Source of the DNA: Nocardia arizonensis
Lineage (GTDB): Bacteria > Actinomycetota > Actinomycetes > Mycobacteriales > Mycobacteriaceae
Direction of reading: 5' to 3'
Length of the DNA: 43,635 bases
NCBI RefSeq assembly: GCF_001310275.1
Contig: NZ_LGYZ01000002.1
Location: forward strand, 1-43,635
In this document: in pieces, positions 7,554 to 16,692 of the stretch
How the letters are laid out: every line of letters begins with the position of its first letter
How positions within the stretch are numbered: the stretch's first letter is position 1
Notes under the pieces: model-generated
The model's database searches: none
What the model was told of the DNA's origin: nothing
Seen by the model: the letters and a program-made list of their open reading frames with translations, nothing else
Made by a program: the position numbers and the translations under genes

Positions 7554-8230
7554 GCACCGTATCCGGGAACGATATCGGGGACCGGGATATCCCCGATGCC
7601 ACCGATCTACCCGACGACGAGCGCCAGGGGCGATCCGGACGCCGTCCCGGCCGGTCGGGCGCCAAGGAGGCGATCCTCGCCGCGGCTCGGACGCGTTTCG
7701 CACGGCACGGCTTCGACAAGACCTCCATCCGTGCCATCGCGGGCGACGCGGGCGTCGATCCGGCGCTCGTGCACCACTACTTCGGCACCAAACAGCAGTT
7801 GTTCGTGGCGATGGCGGGACTGCCGGTCGACCCGGAGGCGACCTTGCAGACGATTCTGTCTGCCCCGATGGACCGGCTCGGCGAGACGATCGTGCGCGCG
7901 GTGGTCGGAGTATGGGATTCGCCCGCAGGTCCCGGACTCGTCGCGGTACTGCGCAGCATGCTCGCCGGTGGCGATATGTCGCCGGCCCGCATGTTCATCC
8001 TCGAGGTGGTGCTCGAACGGGTTCGGGAGCGGATCGCCACTCCCGAGGACGACGGCCGGGTACGGATCGGACTGCTGGCCACGCAGATGATGGGCGTGCT
8101 GGTGGCGCGCAAACTGATCGGCGTCGAGCCGATCGCCTCCATGCCCGTGGCCGACCTGGCGGCCGCGGTCGGGCCGACCATGCAGCGCTATCTCACCGGT
8201 CCGGTCGACCTTTCCGCCGAATCCGCCTGA
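7550..8230 (+). CDS. TetR-family repressor of the adjacent ABC exporter
   Basis: This is a DNA-binding regulator of 226 residues. After a disordered acidic/basic leader of about 35 residues, an N-terminal TetR helix-turn-helix is clear: AILAAARTRFARHGFDKTSI then DPALVHHYFGTKQQLF. The C-terminal half is a helical ligand/dimer domain of the TetR_C_17 kind (inference). It overlaps the permease stop by four bases and its stop TGA abuts the stop of the convergent gene, giving the palindrome TGATCA. It probably represses its own operon through the repeated operator upstream of the ATPase gene. Confidence 0.92.
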   Translation: MSTVSGNDIGDRDIPDATDLPDDERQGRSGRRPGRSGAKEAILAAARTRFARHGFDKTSIRAIAGDAGVDPALVHHYFGTKQQLFVAMAGLPVDPEATLQTILSAPMDRLGETIVRAVVGVWDSPAGPGLVAVLRSMLAGGDMSPARMFILEVVLERVRERIATPEDDGRVRIGLLATQMMGVLVARKLIGVEPIASMPVADLAAAVGPTMQRYLTGPVDLSAESA

Positions 8231-8464
8231 TCAGGCGTCGGGATGCTGCGCGAGGTATGCCTCGTGCTCGGCGTCGCCGACGTCGCGCGCCTCATCGATG
8301 AGCAGCACCGGGATGCCGTTCTCGATCGGGTAGGCGCGGCGCAGGCGCGGGTTGTAGAAGAGGCTGCGACCGTCGTCGGCACGGACCAGCAGCAGCGGGC
8401 CTTTGTCCTGTGGGCAGGCGAGCAGGCTCAACAGTGTGGCGTCCAAGGCGGCATCGTGCGGCAT
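8231..8464 (-). CDS. Trm112/UPF0434-family small protein
   Basis: This 77-residue protein matches the Trm112-like family: LLSLLACPQDKGPL at the N-terminus, LRRAYPIENGIPVLLIDEAR in the core. Eukaryotic Trm112 activates several methyltransferases; bacterial relatives are small, often single-zinc or zinc-less proteins of unknown partner. Only one cysteine is present, so a complete zinc knuckle is not expected. It follows gtrA by 10 bases on the same strand and is probably the last gene of that operon. By position it matches Rv1684 (from memory). Confidence 0.88.
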   Translation of the reverse strand: MPHDAALDATLLSLLACPQDKGPLLLVRADDGRSLFYNPRLRRAYPIENGIPVLLIDEARDVGDAEHEAYLAQHPDA

Positions 8465-8474
8465 AGCCGATAAC

Positions 8475-8978
8475 CTACCTGGCCGACGGATTCGACCGGG
8501 AACCGTCCGCCGCGGTCGCGGGACGGCGGAACGAGATGTAGCGGTGTCCGAAGAAGCTCGCGACCGCGACCAACCCCATGACCACGACCGCGGCGGGTTT
8601 GTCCGGGAAGCGCAGCACGGTGACCGCCAGTTCGAGCAGCACCACGTTCATCAGCAGTCCGCCGGAGTTCACCACGCAGAACCGCAGGAAATCGCGCACC
8701 ACGTGACCGCGTACCCGGAACACCAGCGTGCGGTGCAGCACGAAGGCCACCGCGATGCCGATGACATAGGCGAGTACCACCGCCACCGACGGCGGGGTGT
8801 CGGCACCGAGTACGGCCAGCCAGGCGACGGTCAGGCCCATACCGAGCAGGGTGTTGAAGCCGCCGACGGCGGCGAAGGCGATCTCCTGGCGGCGAACCAG
8901 TCGCAGCAGCGGACCCGGGTTCTCCGCGCCGGTGGCGCCCGCGTGACCGGCGGCCTCACCGAGAACCTCCCCGCTCAC
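8475..8978 (-). CDS. GtrA-family membrane protein (candidate polyprenyl-phosphate-sugar flippase)
   Basis: Four predicted membrane segments in a ~167-residue protein fit the GtrA family: IAFAAVGGFNTLLGMGLT, VAVVLAYVIGIAVAFVLHR, FLRFCVVNSGGLLMNVVLL and VVVMGLVAVASFFGHRYISF. GtrA proteins are thought to flip lipid-linked sugars across the membrane; mycobacterial Rv3789 is a relative. I prefer the GTG at 8978, which overlaps the preceding stop (GTGA) and has GGAG 9 bases upstream. An ATG at 9065 would add 29 low-complexity residues and force a 91-base overlap. With the GtrB-like enzyme and the two large membrane proteins nearby it resembles a gtrABS-type decoration system. Confidence 0.88.
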   Translation of the reverse strand: MSGEVLGEAAGHAGATGAENPGPLLRLVRRQEIAFAAVGGFNTLLGMGLTVAWLAVLGADTPPSVAVVLAYVIGIAVAFVLHRTLVFRVRGHVVRDFLRFCVVNSGGLLMNVVLLELAVTVLRFPDKPAAVVVMGLVAVASFFGHRYISFRRPATAADGSRSNPSAR

Positions 8979-11203
8979 CGGCTCGTCTCCGCGAGTTCCC
9001 GGGTCGGATGCGGCGTCGAATCCGTCTCCGGATCGCCGGGCGTCGGTGTCCGTCGATGCAGCCATTGCAGAACCCCCACTCCGAGTAGTCCGAGCAATAC
9101 TGTCGCCGCGCCGATCCGCCATCCGGGCGGTTCCCAGGTGACGACGAGTCGGGCGTCGCGGGTGCCCGGCGGGATCTCGACGGCGACAAAGGTTTCCGAG
9201 ACCAACCGGTACGGGATCTCCCGGCCGTCGAGTGTCACACGGTACCCCGGCCAGCCCAGCCGGGCGAGGACAACGCGCCCGCCGTTCGCCGAGTCGACCC
9301 GGACTCGGCTGGTCCGGTCGGTCTCGGACACCGATACCGCGCGCACCCCGTCCGCCGCGGCGATCCGGCCCTCGCGGGTGGACACCGGCCCGTCGACGCG
9401 CTCCAGAACCGCGATGTAGCGCTCGTGTCCCGGATAGTCCACCCATCGCCAACCCGGCGGGGCTGGATCGACGCCCGCGCCCGGGAACAGTGCCTTCTGC
9501 ACCACGACCCGGTCCACCTTCATCAGGTCGACCACGCTGCGGCCGGTGGTCGGCTCGACGGCGAAGGCGCGGCGGTAGGCGTCCGGGCAGACACTGGTGT
9601 CCCAGCGCATGCACAGCATCTCGCCGAACCGGAGATGGCCGTTGGGGGTGTACCCGCCGACGTAGGTGAGCTCGAGATCCTTGGCGTAGTTGCCGAAGAC
9701 GAGTGACCCGTACGCGCCGTCGAGGCTGCGATCCGACGGTGCGATCAGCGCGCGGTCGGCCAATTGCAGCGTGGTGCCCTCGAAATCGGGGAAGGCCGCC
9801 TTCATCTCCGAGCGCCGCTCGGCGAGCTTCCAGTTCAGCGGGGTGGGCTGGGCGGCGCGAACCTGGAGGTAAGCGATGGGAAAGATCGAGACGATGATCA
9901 GCGCGCAAGCCGCCGCCGTCCCACGGCGCAGCCCCAGCCACACCGTCGCGGCGCCGAGCGCGCCGACGCCGAGTGCCGAGATCACATGCCATACCACCTC
10001 GTCCGGCGCGGCCGATACCGACCGCAGCCACAGCACGCCGATCAGCACACCCGCGGCGACGCCGCGGCGACGCCGGTCCCGCGCGGTGGCGTACCGACCG
10101 AGCAGGACGCAGACCAGAATCAGCAGACTCAACGCCACCAGGGGCAGTACGCGGGCGGGCCAGCGCAGCGGACCGATGGTGCCCGGCCCCGCGGTCCACA
10201 TCAGCGCGGCGATGGCGACCAGTCCGATCGCGGTGAACTCCCGCCAGTCGCGCCGAGCCCTGCGCCAGTCGACGAAGGCCAGCGCCGGAATCAGGAACCA
10301 CGCGATGTAGACCACCGGTATCGGCTGGATGTAGCCCCACCACGAACTGTAGGCGGGCAGGGTGCTCGGCAGGCTCGCGTTCAGCGACTCCGACCACGGC
10401 ACGGTCAGGAACTGGTCGTTGTTGATCTGGGCCGTGCCCCGCCACGTGACCCGCGCCGACAACATGCTGGGCAGATAGGTCGCCAGACCGGCCGCGGCCG
10501 CGCAGGCCGCGACCGCGAGCACCCGCGCCGAGGGCAGCGCCCGGCGCTGACGGACCAGTTCGCCGATGGCCACGGCGGCGATCACGAGTCCGGCCTCCAC
10601 GGCCGGGAAGATGTACTGCACCGAGATCGCGAGATACAGGAAGACGAAGACCGGAATCGGCCCGCTACGCCCGCGGGCGTAGCGCACCCCCGAGGCCCAC
10701 GCCTGCACCAGCCACGCCGTGCCGGTCAGCGCCGTGTACCAGCTGGCCTCGTCGAAGAACAGCAACCAGCCGGTGAAGGGCGCGGCGATGCCCGCGGCCG
10801 CGGCCCACGGCAGTGCCGCGCCGTACTCCTCGCACACCCGGAAGACGCCGAGCGCGAGAATGATGGCGAAGAGCAGTTTCACCACGGTCGCGTAGAGCGC
10901 GACATTGTCGACCGACGGCGCGATCAGATCGATCAGCAGCTGCGGCGGATTCAGCAGTCCGGCTTCCTCAATGGCGTAGTTGCCCGCCATCCAGTGTTCG
11001 GGGACCAGGACGGGGAACCGCCCGTCACGCAGTGTCCGGCCGAGAATGACCCACAGCGGGGCGTACTGCGATTCGGTGTCGTCGGCGTAGAAATGTCTGG
11101 CATTGGCGAACAGGACCGCAAGATATCCCGCAATCACGCCGATCGCGGTGATCAGACCCCAGGTGTACACATCCCGCCGGGCGCGGGCGCCGCTATCCGC
11201 CAC
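8975..11203 (-). CDS. Polytopic membrane protein, YfhO/GT-C-like, copy 1
   Basis: The 742-residue protein has about 11-13 predicted membrane helices over its first ~450 residues, followed by a large extracytoplasmic domain and one C-terminal helix. An acidic pair in the first outside loop (YADDTESQY) recalls the catalytic acidic residues of GT-C glycosyltransferases that use polyprenyl-phosphate sugars. A glycosyltransferase role is therefore likely but not proven. It is a clear paralogue of the gene just upstream (same motifs throughout, e.g. FLTVPWSESLNASLPS). Translation starts at GTG 11203, 9 bases after a TATGGT box, which suggests a leaderless mRNA. Its stop overlaps the gtrA start. Confidence 0.85.
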   Translation of the reverse strand: MADSGARARRDVYTWGLITAIGVIAGYLAVLFANARHFYADDTESQYAPLWVILGRTLRDGRFPVLVPEHWMAGNYAIEEAGLLNPPQLLIDLIAPSVDNVALYATVVKLLFAIILALGVFRVCEEYGAALPWAAAAGIAAPFTGWLLFFDEASWYTALTGTAWLVQAWASGVRYARGRSGPIPVFVFLYLAISVQYIFPAVEAGLVIAAVAIGELVRQRRALPSARVLAVAACAAAAGLATYLPSMLSARVTWRGTAQINNDQFLTVPWSESLNASLPSTLPAYSSWWGYIQPIPVVYIAWFLIPALAFVDWRRARRDWREFTAIGLVAIAALMWTAGPGTIGPLRWPARVLPLVALSLLILVCVLLGRYATARDRRRRGVAAGVLIGVLWLRSVSAAPDEVVWHVISALGVGALGAATVWLGLRRGTAAACALIIVSIFPIAYLQVRAAQPTPLNWKLAERRSEMKAAFPDFEGTTLQLADRALIAPSDRSLDGAYGSLVFGNYAKDLELTYVGGYTPNGHLRFGEMLCMRWDTSVCPDAYRRAFAVEPTTGRSVVDLMKVDRVVVQKALFPGAGVDPAPPGWRWVDYPGHERYIAVLERVDGPVSTREGRIAAADGVRAVSVSETDRTSRVRVDSANGGRVVLARLGWPGYRVTLDGREIPYRLVSETFVAVEIPPGTRDARLVVTWEPPGWRIGAATVLLGLLGVGVLQWLHRRTPTPGDPETDSTPHPTRELAETSR

Positions 11204-11218
11204 GAGTCACAGACCATA
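11203..11218 (-). promoter_or_regulatory. Leaderless-type -10 box before membrane protein copy 1
   Basis: TATGGT (11213-11218, minus strand) ends 9 bases before the GTG start. The same arrangement, CACTG-TANGGT-9-GTG, precedes the paralogous gene at 13605, so the promoter was duplicated with the gene or both are under selection. No convincing -35 box was seen. Confidence 0.5.
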
Positions 11219-11289
11219 CAGTGCCGCCTCCGGCAGCCTGCACGGCCCGAACCCGCGTCCGGCGATCCGGCCCGACGCGGATCACCCGA

Positions 11290-13605
11290 CTACGAGACCG
11301 CCTCGGCCAGTTCGCGTTCGGGTTCGCGTGTCGACGGCCCGGAATCGGGCGCGCCGGTGTCACGACGTCGCGAGCGCACGTAGAACCATTGCAGGGCGCC
11401 GAGGCCGATGACACCGAGGGCAAAGGTCGCGATGCCGATCTTCCAGCCCGGCGGACGCCAGGTGAGCACCAGTTCGGCATCCCGAGTGCCCGCCGGGATA
11501 TTCACCGCGACAAAGGATTTCGCGACGGTGGTGATATCGATCGGCTTGCCGTCGAGTGTGGCGCGGTACCCGGGCCAGCCCAGGCGGGCGAAGACGATCC
11601 GGCCGCCGTCGGCGGAGCTCACCCGCACCCGGCTGGCGGTGTCGGTCTCGGATGTCGACACGGCGTCCACGCCCCTGGTGTCGGAGACCCGGCCGTTGAC
11701 CGTCGAGATGCGCCCGCTCTCGCGTTCCAGCACCGCGATATAACGCTCGTGGCTCGGATAGGTCACCCATTTCCAGCCGTCGGGGGCGGGCTGGTTCACG
11801 GCATCGGGGAACAGCGCCCGCTGCACCACGACCCGATCCAGTTTCATCAGGTCGACCAGCGGCCTGCCCGTCGTCGCCTCGGGGGCGAACATGCGGCGGA
11901 AGGCGTCGGGGCAGACGCTGCTGTCCCAGCGCATGCAGGTCAACTCGCCGAAATAGAAGTGGCCGGTAGGGGTGTAGCCGTTGACGTAGGTCTGTTCGAG
12001 CGCCCTGGCGTAGTTGCCGAAGACCAGCGAACCGTACGCCCCGTCGATGCTCTTGTCCTGCGGCTGCAACAGTCCGCGATCACCCAGCTGGATGGTGGTG
12101 CCGGTGAAGTGCGGGAACTTCGCCATCGCCGTGGAGCGCTGCGCGGGCAGATTCCACGACATCGGGGTCGGCTGAGCGGCCCACACCTGCACGTAGGCGA
12201 TGGGGAACATGGCCACGATGGTCAACGCGCACGCCGCCGCGACGCCCTTGTGCGCGGCCAGCCACACGACCGCGGCCACCAGCGCCGCCACCACCGCCGC
12301 GGCCAGCACGTGCCAGAGCGCGTCATGCGGATCGGCGGAGAAGGTGCGCACCCACAGCAGACCGATCAGCACGGCGGCGGCGATCGCGCGCCCGCGGTGG
12401 TCGCGCAGTGTCCCGAACCGGCCGAGCAGCACGCAGACCAGTACCAGCAGCCCGATGGCCAGCATGGGCAGCACCCGCACCGGCCAGCGCAGTGGGCCGA
12501 CCGAGCCCGGACCCGCGGTCCACATCAGCATCATGATCGAGAACAGCCCGATGGTGACGAACTCGCGCCACGCCGCGCGCGCCCGGCCCCAGTCCACGAA
12601 GGCCAGCGCCGGAATCAGGAACCACGCGATGTAGGTGACCGGCATCGGCTGCACGTATCCCCACCACGAGGTGAAGGCGGGCAGTGAACTCGGCAGGCTC
12701 GCGTTCAGCGATTCCGACCACGGCACGGTCAGGAACTGGTCGTTAATGATCTGGGCGGTGCCGCGCCAGGTCACCTTGGCCGAGAGCATGCTCGGCAGGA
12801 AGGTCAGCAGTCCGGCCAGTCCCGCGCAGAGCGACACGAGAGTGAGCCGCAGGATCGGCAGCGCGCGGCGCTGGGTCACCAGCTCGCCCACCGCCACCGC
12901 CAGCAGCATGAGCGCCGCCTCGACCGCCGGGAAGATGTACTGGGTGGAGATGCACAGGTAGAGGAAGACGAAGACGGGAACTGGTCCCGATTGCCCGCGC
13001 GTGTAGCGCACCGCCGAGGCCCACGCGTGCACCAGCCACGCGGTGCCGGTCAGCGCGGTCATCCAGCTGGCCTGGTCGAAGAACAGGAAGAAGCCCGACA
13101 GCGGGAAGGCGATACCGGCGACCGCGGCCCACTGCGGTCGGCCGCCGTAGGCCAGGCAGATGCGGTACACGCCGGTGGCGGCGATGATCGCGAAGATCAG
13201 CTTGACGACGGTGGCGTAGACGGCGACGTTGTCCACCGACGGCGCGATCAGATCGATCAGCAGCTGCGGCGGGTTGAACAGGCCCGCGTCGTCCATGGTG
13301 TTGTTCCCCGACATCCACTGTTCGGGCACCATGACCGGGAAGGTGCCCTCGCGCAGCGCGCGGCCCAGGCCCACCCAGAGAGCGGTGTACTGCGACTCGG
13401 TGTCGTCGGTGAAGAAATGGCGGGCGTTGGCCAGCAGCACCGCCGCGTACCCGGCGATGACGCCGACCACCGTGATCACGGTCCACCGGATCACCTCGCG
13501 GCGCGAATCGGGCAGCGCCGCAACCGGACCGGGAGCGGAGACGACCTCCGTCGCGGCCATCGCGGCCCCGTCGTCCATCGCCTTCGGTACTGCACTTTCC
13601 GTCAC
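11290..13605 (-). CDS. Polytopic membrane protein, YfhO/GT-C-like, copy 2
   Basis: This paralogue of the downstream gene has about 771 residues from the GTG at 13605. It shares the same helix layout, the acidic first-loop motif FTDDTESQYTALW, VTWRGTAQI, FLTVPWSESLNASLPS and the ~250-residue outside domain (SLVFGNYARALEQTYVNGYT). It adds an N-terminal extension of about 30 residues before the first helix. The function is inferred as transfer of a sugar from a lipid carrier on the outer face of the membrane. A TTG at 13612-13614 is a possible alternative start, but the GTG aligns with the start of copy 1 relative to the promoter. Confidence 0.85.
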   Translation of the reverse strand: MTESAVPKAMDDGAAMAATEVVSAPGPVAALPDSRREVIRWTVITVVGVIAGYAAVLLANARHFFTDDTESQYTALWVGLGRALREGTFPVMVPEQWMSGNNTMDDAGLFNPPQLLIDLIAPSVDNVAVYATVVKLIFAIIAATGVYRICLAYGGRPQWAAVAGIAFPLSGFFLFFDQASWMTALTGTAWLVHAWASAVRYTRGQSGPVPVFVFLYLCISTQYIFPAVEAALMLLAVAVGELVTQRRALPILRLTLVSLCAGLAGLLTFLPSMLSAKVTWRGTAQIINDQFLTVPWSESLNASLPSSLPAFTSWWGYVQPMPVTYIAWFLIPALAFVDWGRARAAWREFVTIGLFSIMMLMWTAGPGSVGPLRWPVRVLPMLAIGLLVLVCVLLGRFGTLRDHRGRAIAAAVLIGLLWVRTFSADPHDALWHVLAAAVVAALVAAVVWLAAHKGVAAACALTIVAMFPIAYVQVWAAQPTPMSWNLPAQRSTAMAKFPHFTGTTIQLGDRGLLQPQDKSIDGAYGSLVFGNYARALEQTYVNGYTPTGHFYFGELTCMRWDSSVCPDAFRRMFAPEATTGRPLVDLMKLDRVVVQRALFPDAVNQPAPDGWKWVTYPSHERYIAVLERESGRISTVNGRVSDTRGVDAVSTSETDTASRVRVSSADGGRIVFARLGWPGYRATLDGKPIDITTVAKSFVAVNIPAGTRDAELVLTWRPPGWKIGIATFALGVIGLGALQWFYVRSRRRDTGAPDSGPSTREPERELAEAVS

Positions 13606-13620
13606 GAGATCCAAACCCTA
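13605..13620 (-). promoter_or_regulatory. Leaderless-type -10 box before membrane protein copy 2
   Basis: TAGGGT (13615-13620, minus strand) ends 9 bases before GTG 13605, the spacing found in front of copy 1, and both are preceded by CACTG. The 164-base gap up to the divergent glycosyltransferase holds a weak TAGAGT (13707-13712) that could serve the plus strand, and nothing else clear. Confidence 0.5.
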
Positions 13621-13784
13621 CAGTGCACCGCGGTGCTTGGCATCGGCGCTGGAGGCCACGATGATGGTGTGATGTCCGGCCTCGGAACCCGCCACCGCCA
13701 CCGTGCTAGAGTTCACGGCGGCTCGGGCTCTGCTGTCCAGCGGGGAATTCCGGCTCGCACCGTCATCGAAAGTCGATCCAGCTG

Positions 13785-14948
13785 ATGCCGATTCCCTCAA
13801 CACGCGTTCCCTCCACACGCGCCTTCCGGTCCCCCGACGCCGCGCCGAGCAGCCGTCCGGGCGCCGACCGTCCGCACGCGATCTCGGTGGTCGTGCCGGT
13901 CTACCGGGGCGAGGACACCATCGGCGACCTGGTCGCCGAACTCGACACGCTGACCGCGCCGGGGCTGACCCCGGGTGGCGCGCGGTACGTCGTCGAGGAG
14001 ATCATCCTCGTCCACGACAACGGCCCGGACCGCTCCGACGTGGTGCTCCAGGAACTCGAGGCCACCCACGCCCGGGTTCGCACGGTCTGGCTGAGCCGTA
14101 ATTTCGGGCAGGACGCCGCGACCATCGCGGGCATGTCCGCCGCACGCGGCGACTGGATCGTCACGATGGACGAGGACGGCCAGCACGATCCGGCCTTCAT
14201 CGCCACCTTCCTCGACGCGGCGCTGTCCGAACGCGCCGATCTTGTGTATTCCAAGCCGACCAACACCCGCCCGCACGGGTTCCTGCGCAACCTCACCTCG
14301 CGCGGAGCCAAGCTGGTGCTGGCCACCTTGTTCGCCTTCCCCGACTCCACCCGGTTCGAGAGCTACCGCCTCATCCGGGGTGATATCGGCCGCCGGCTCG
14401 CCGAGGTCGCCTCCAACGGGGTGTACCTCGACGTCGCGCTGACCTGGGTGGTCGGGCGGGTGGCGCAGGTGCCGGTGCGGTTGCGGGCCGAGGGCCGCGA
14501 GGAATCCGGCTACAACTACCGGCGGCTGTTCTCGCTGTTCTGGAAGATGGTGCTGTGCAGCGGCACCCGTGGTCTGCGGCTGGTGAGCATGCTCGGCATC
14601 ACCCTGGCGCTCGGCGGCGTTGTCATGGCAGGCGTCGTGGTGGTCGAGGCGCTGGGCCGCGACGACTGGGCGCCGGAGGGCTGGGCGTCGACGATCGTGG
14701 TGCTGCTGCTGTGTTCGGGCGCGATCCTCTTCTCGCTGGGATTGATCGCCGAATATCTCGGCGTGGCCCTGCACATCCTGGTCGGCAAACCGCTCTATCT
14801 GACCGTGCAGACGCCGACGCCTCGTCCGGCGCCGGAGCAGCCGCGACCGGTAGCCTCCGTAACCTCGGGATCGGCGAACGGCGCCGCGGACTTCCGGGAA
14901 CTGTCCACGACCACCGCCACCAAGGGGAACGACCGGCTTGAGCACTGA
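13785..14948 (+). CDS. Family 2 polyprenyl-phosphate glycosyltransferase (GtrB/DPM1-like)
   Basis: This enzyme makes a polyprenyl-phosphate sugar from a nucleotide sugar on the cytoplasmic face. Residues 33-42 (ISVVVPVYRG) open the GT-A fold, WLSRNFGQDAA is typical of the GtrB/DPM group, and MDEDGQHD (128-135) holds the DxD-type metal site. Two C-terminal membrane helices (about 255-285 and 295-325) follow, as in GtrB. The first 30 residues are disordered and the ribosome site is poor, so the start could lie slightly downstream. Its stop overlaps the aminotransferase gene. The likely partners are GtrA and the two membrane proteins on the opposite strand. Confidence 0.9.
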   Translation: MPIPSTRVPSTRAFRSPDAAPSSRPGADRPHAISVVVPVYRGEDTIGDLVAELDTLTAPGLTPGGARYVVEEIILVHDNGPDRSDVVLQELEATHARVRTVWLSRNFGQDAATIAGMSAARGDWIVTMDEDGQHDPAFIATFLDAALSERADLVYSKPTNTRPHGFLRNLTSRGAKLVLATLFAFPDSTRFESYRLIRGDIGRRLAEVASNGVYLDVALTWVVGRVAQVPVRLRAEGREESGYNYRRLFSLFWKMVLCSGTRGLRLVSMLGITLALGGVVMAGVVVVEALGRDDWAPEGWASTIVVLLLCSGAILFSLGLIAEYLGVALHILVGKPLYLTVQTPTPRPAPEQPRPVASVTSGSANGAADFRELSTTTATKGNDRLEH

Positions 14949-16077
14949 CCGCGTCATCTTCAGCCGCCCGTACCGGGCGCGCAGGGAACTCGCCAATCTG
15001 GAGGCCGTGCTCGCCTCCGATCACAGTCACGGCGACGGGCCGTTCACGGCCGCGGCCACCGCGAAGCTGAAGACCATCACCGGTGCTCCGCACGCCCTGC
15101 TGACCACCTCCTGCACCTCGGCGCTGGAAATGGCGGGCCTGCTGCTGGAACTCGGTCCCGACGACGAGGTGATCGTCCCGAGTTTCGCGTTCACCTCCAC
15201 CGCGACCTCGATGGCGCTGCGCGGGGCCACCTGCGTATTCGCCGATATCGACCTCGACACCGGCAATCTGGATCCCGAGTCGGTCGCGGCGCTGGTCACC
15301 GAACGGACCAAGGCGGTGGTGGTCATCCACTACGGCGGTGTCGCCGCCGATATGGATCGCCTGCTCGACCTGGCCAACACGCACGGGTTCGCGATCGTCG
15401 AGGACAACGCGCACGGTCTGGGCGGCAGGTGGCGGGGGCTGCCGCTGGGCACCATCGGCACCCTCGGCACGCTGAGCTTCCACGACACCAAGAACGTGCA
15501 CTGCGGTGAGGGCGGCGCGCTGCTGCTCACCGACGAGATCTTGATGGCGCGGGCCGAGATCATCCGCGAGAAGGGCACCGACCGCGCCCGCTTCCTGCGC
15601 GGCGCGGTGGACAAGTACTCCTGGCAGGACATCGGCTCGAGCTATCTGCCCAGCGAGCTGAACGCCGCGGTGCTCGACGCCCAGCTCGACGAGTTCGCCA
15701 ACATCCAGGCGCAACGGCACCGGGTGTGGAACGGCTACGCGGCGGCGTTGCCGGACTGGGCCGCCCGCAACGACGTGCGCCTCATGCGGGTGCCCGACGA
15801 CCGCGAGCACACCGCGCACCTCTACTACCTGCGCACCCCCACCGAACAGCGCCGCGACGAGCTGATCTCGCATCTGGCCGCGCGCGGCATCGTAGCGCCG
15901 TTCCACTACGTGCCGCTGGATTCGAGTCCGGCGGGTCTGAAGCTCGGTCGCACCCCGGTGCCGTGCACGCGCAGCGCCCACTTCTCCGGCACCGTCGTAC
16001 GGCTGCCGCTGTGGCCCGCGCTCGGTGATGACCAGCTCGCCCGGGTGGTCGACGCGGTCACCGCCTTCACGGTCTAG
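14938..16077 (+). CDS. DegT/DnrJ/EryC1-family sugar aminotransferase (WecE/RffA-like)
   Basis: This PLP enzyme probably converts a 4-keto-6-deoxy nucleotide sugar to the 4-amino sugar. SFHDTKNVHCGEGGAL places the PLP lysine at 185 in the form typical of WecE-type dTDP-4-amino-4,6-dideoxygalactose transaminases. VEDNAHGLGG is the cofactor-ring segment and HYGGVAADM is also family-typical. The 379-residue length is normal. The start is TTG at 14938, 11 bases inside the glycosyltransferase gene, with GGGGA ten bases upstream, so the two are coupled. It suggests that the sugar transferred by this locus is an amino sugar. Confidence 0.88.
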   Translation: MSTDRVIFSRPYRARRELANLEAVLASDHSHGDGPFTAAATAKLKTITGAPHALLTTSCTSALEMAGLLLELGPDDEVIVPSFAFTSTATSMALRGATCVFADIDLDTGNLDPESVAALVTERTKAVVVIHYGGVAADMDRLLDLANTHGFAIVEDNAHGLGGRWRGLPLGTIGTLGTLSFHDTKNVHCGEGGALLLTDEILMARAEIIREKGTDRARFLRGAVDKYSWQDIGSSYLPSELNAAVLDAQLDEFANIQAQRHRVWNGYAAALPDWAARNDVRLMRVPDDREHTAHLYYLRTPTEQRRDELISHLAARGIVAPFHYVPLDSSPAGLKLGRTPVPCTRSAHFSGTVVRLPLWPALGDDQLARVVDAVTAFTV

Positions 16078-16078
16078 G

Positions 16079-16678
16079 TCAGGCCGACAGCACGTACAGC
16101 TTCTCCCGTCCGCCCGCGATCAGTTCGCGGGCGACCACCCGGTCGCGATAGCCGTCGAGGAACGCGTCGAGGCTTGTCTCGGTGAACCGGTGGTCCTGCG
16201 CGCCGTCGCCCGCGTCGGTGAACCGGCGGGCGACGGCGGCGAGCACCGGATTGTCGCTGGAAGCGAGATTGCGCACCGGTTCGGCGAGTATCACCTGTTT
16301 GCGGGCCGCGGCCAGCATGCGGTCGAGCACCGGTGCCGGTTCGGGCAGGAAGTGGTAGAGGCTGGCCTGCATGATCACGTAGTCGGCGGCGGGCAGCGGA
16401 TCATCGGAGTGCATGTTCCATACCAGGCCCGTGCCGCCCGCGGCGGTGAGACGGGCGATGAAACCGGCGTTGAGGTCGAGTCCGGTGTAGTCCACGCCGC
16501 GCCCGCGCAGGTGACCGGTGTAGAGCGTCGCGGGTCCGCAGCACACGTCCACCACGCTCGCGCCGTCGGGGATGAGATCCGCGATGGCCCGGTAGCGGGC
16601 CCGGTAGTGCCGTCCGTACAGTCCGCGCATCAGCAGTTCGTAGGTGGTCCGATTGGAGTAGATAACGCTCGCCCTCAC
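16079..16678 (-). CDS. Class I SAM-dependent methyltransferase
   Basis: A roughly 199-residue methyltransferase with a SAM-binding motif I, VVDVCCGPATLY, followed by the acidic strand YTGLDLNAGF and motif YVIMQASLYHFLPEP. The substrate is unknown; its position, tail to tail with the sugar aminotransferase (one base between the stops), makes a sugar or glycolipid plausible. I chose GTG 16678 because a TAGCAT box ends 8 bases before it, as expected for a leaderless transcript; a GTG at 16699 is the alternative. Confidence 0.82.
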   Translation of the reverse strand: MRASVIYSNRTTYELLMRGLYGRHYRARYRAIADLIPDGASVVDVCCGPATLYTGHLRGRGVDYTGLDLNAGFIARLTAAGGTGLVWNMHSDDPLPAADYVIMQASLYHFLPEPAPVLDRMLAAARKQVILAEPVRNLASSDNPVLAAVARRFTDAGDGAQDHRFTETSLDAFLDGYRDRVVARELIAGGREKLYVLSA

Positions 16679-16692
16679 ACCGACGGATGCTA
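16678..16692 (-). promoter_or_regulatory. Leaderless-type -10 box of the methyltransferase
   Basis: TAGCAT (16687-16692, minus strand) ends 8 bases before the proposed GTG start. The spacing resembles that of the two membrane-protein genes in this locus. No clear -35 box. Confidence 0.4.

Noticed and set aside
8475..10445. 656-codon frame including gtrA as one long protein
   Set aside because: Everything before the GtrA domain is the out-of-frame shadow of the membrane protein at 8975-11203.
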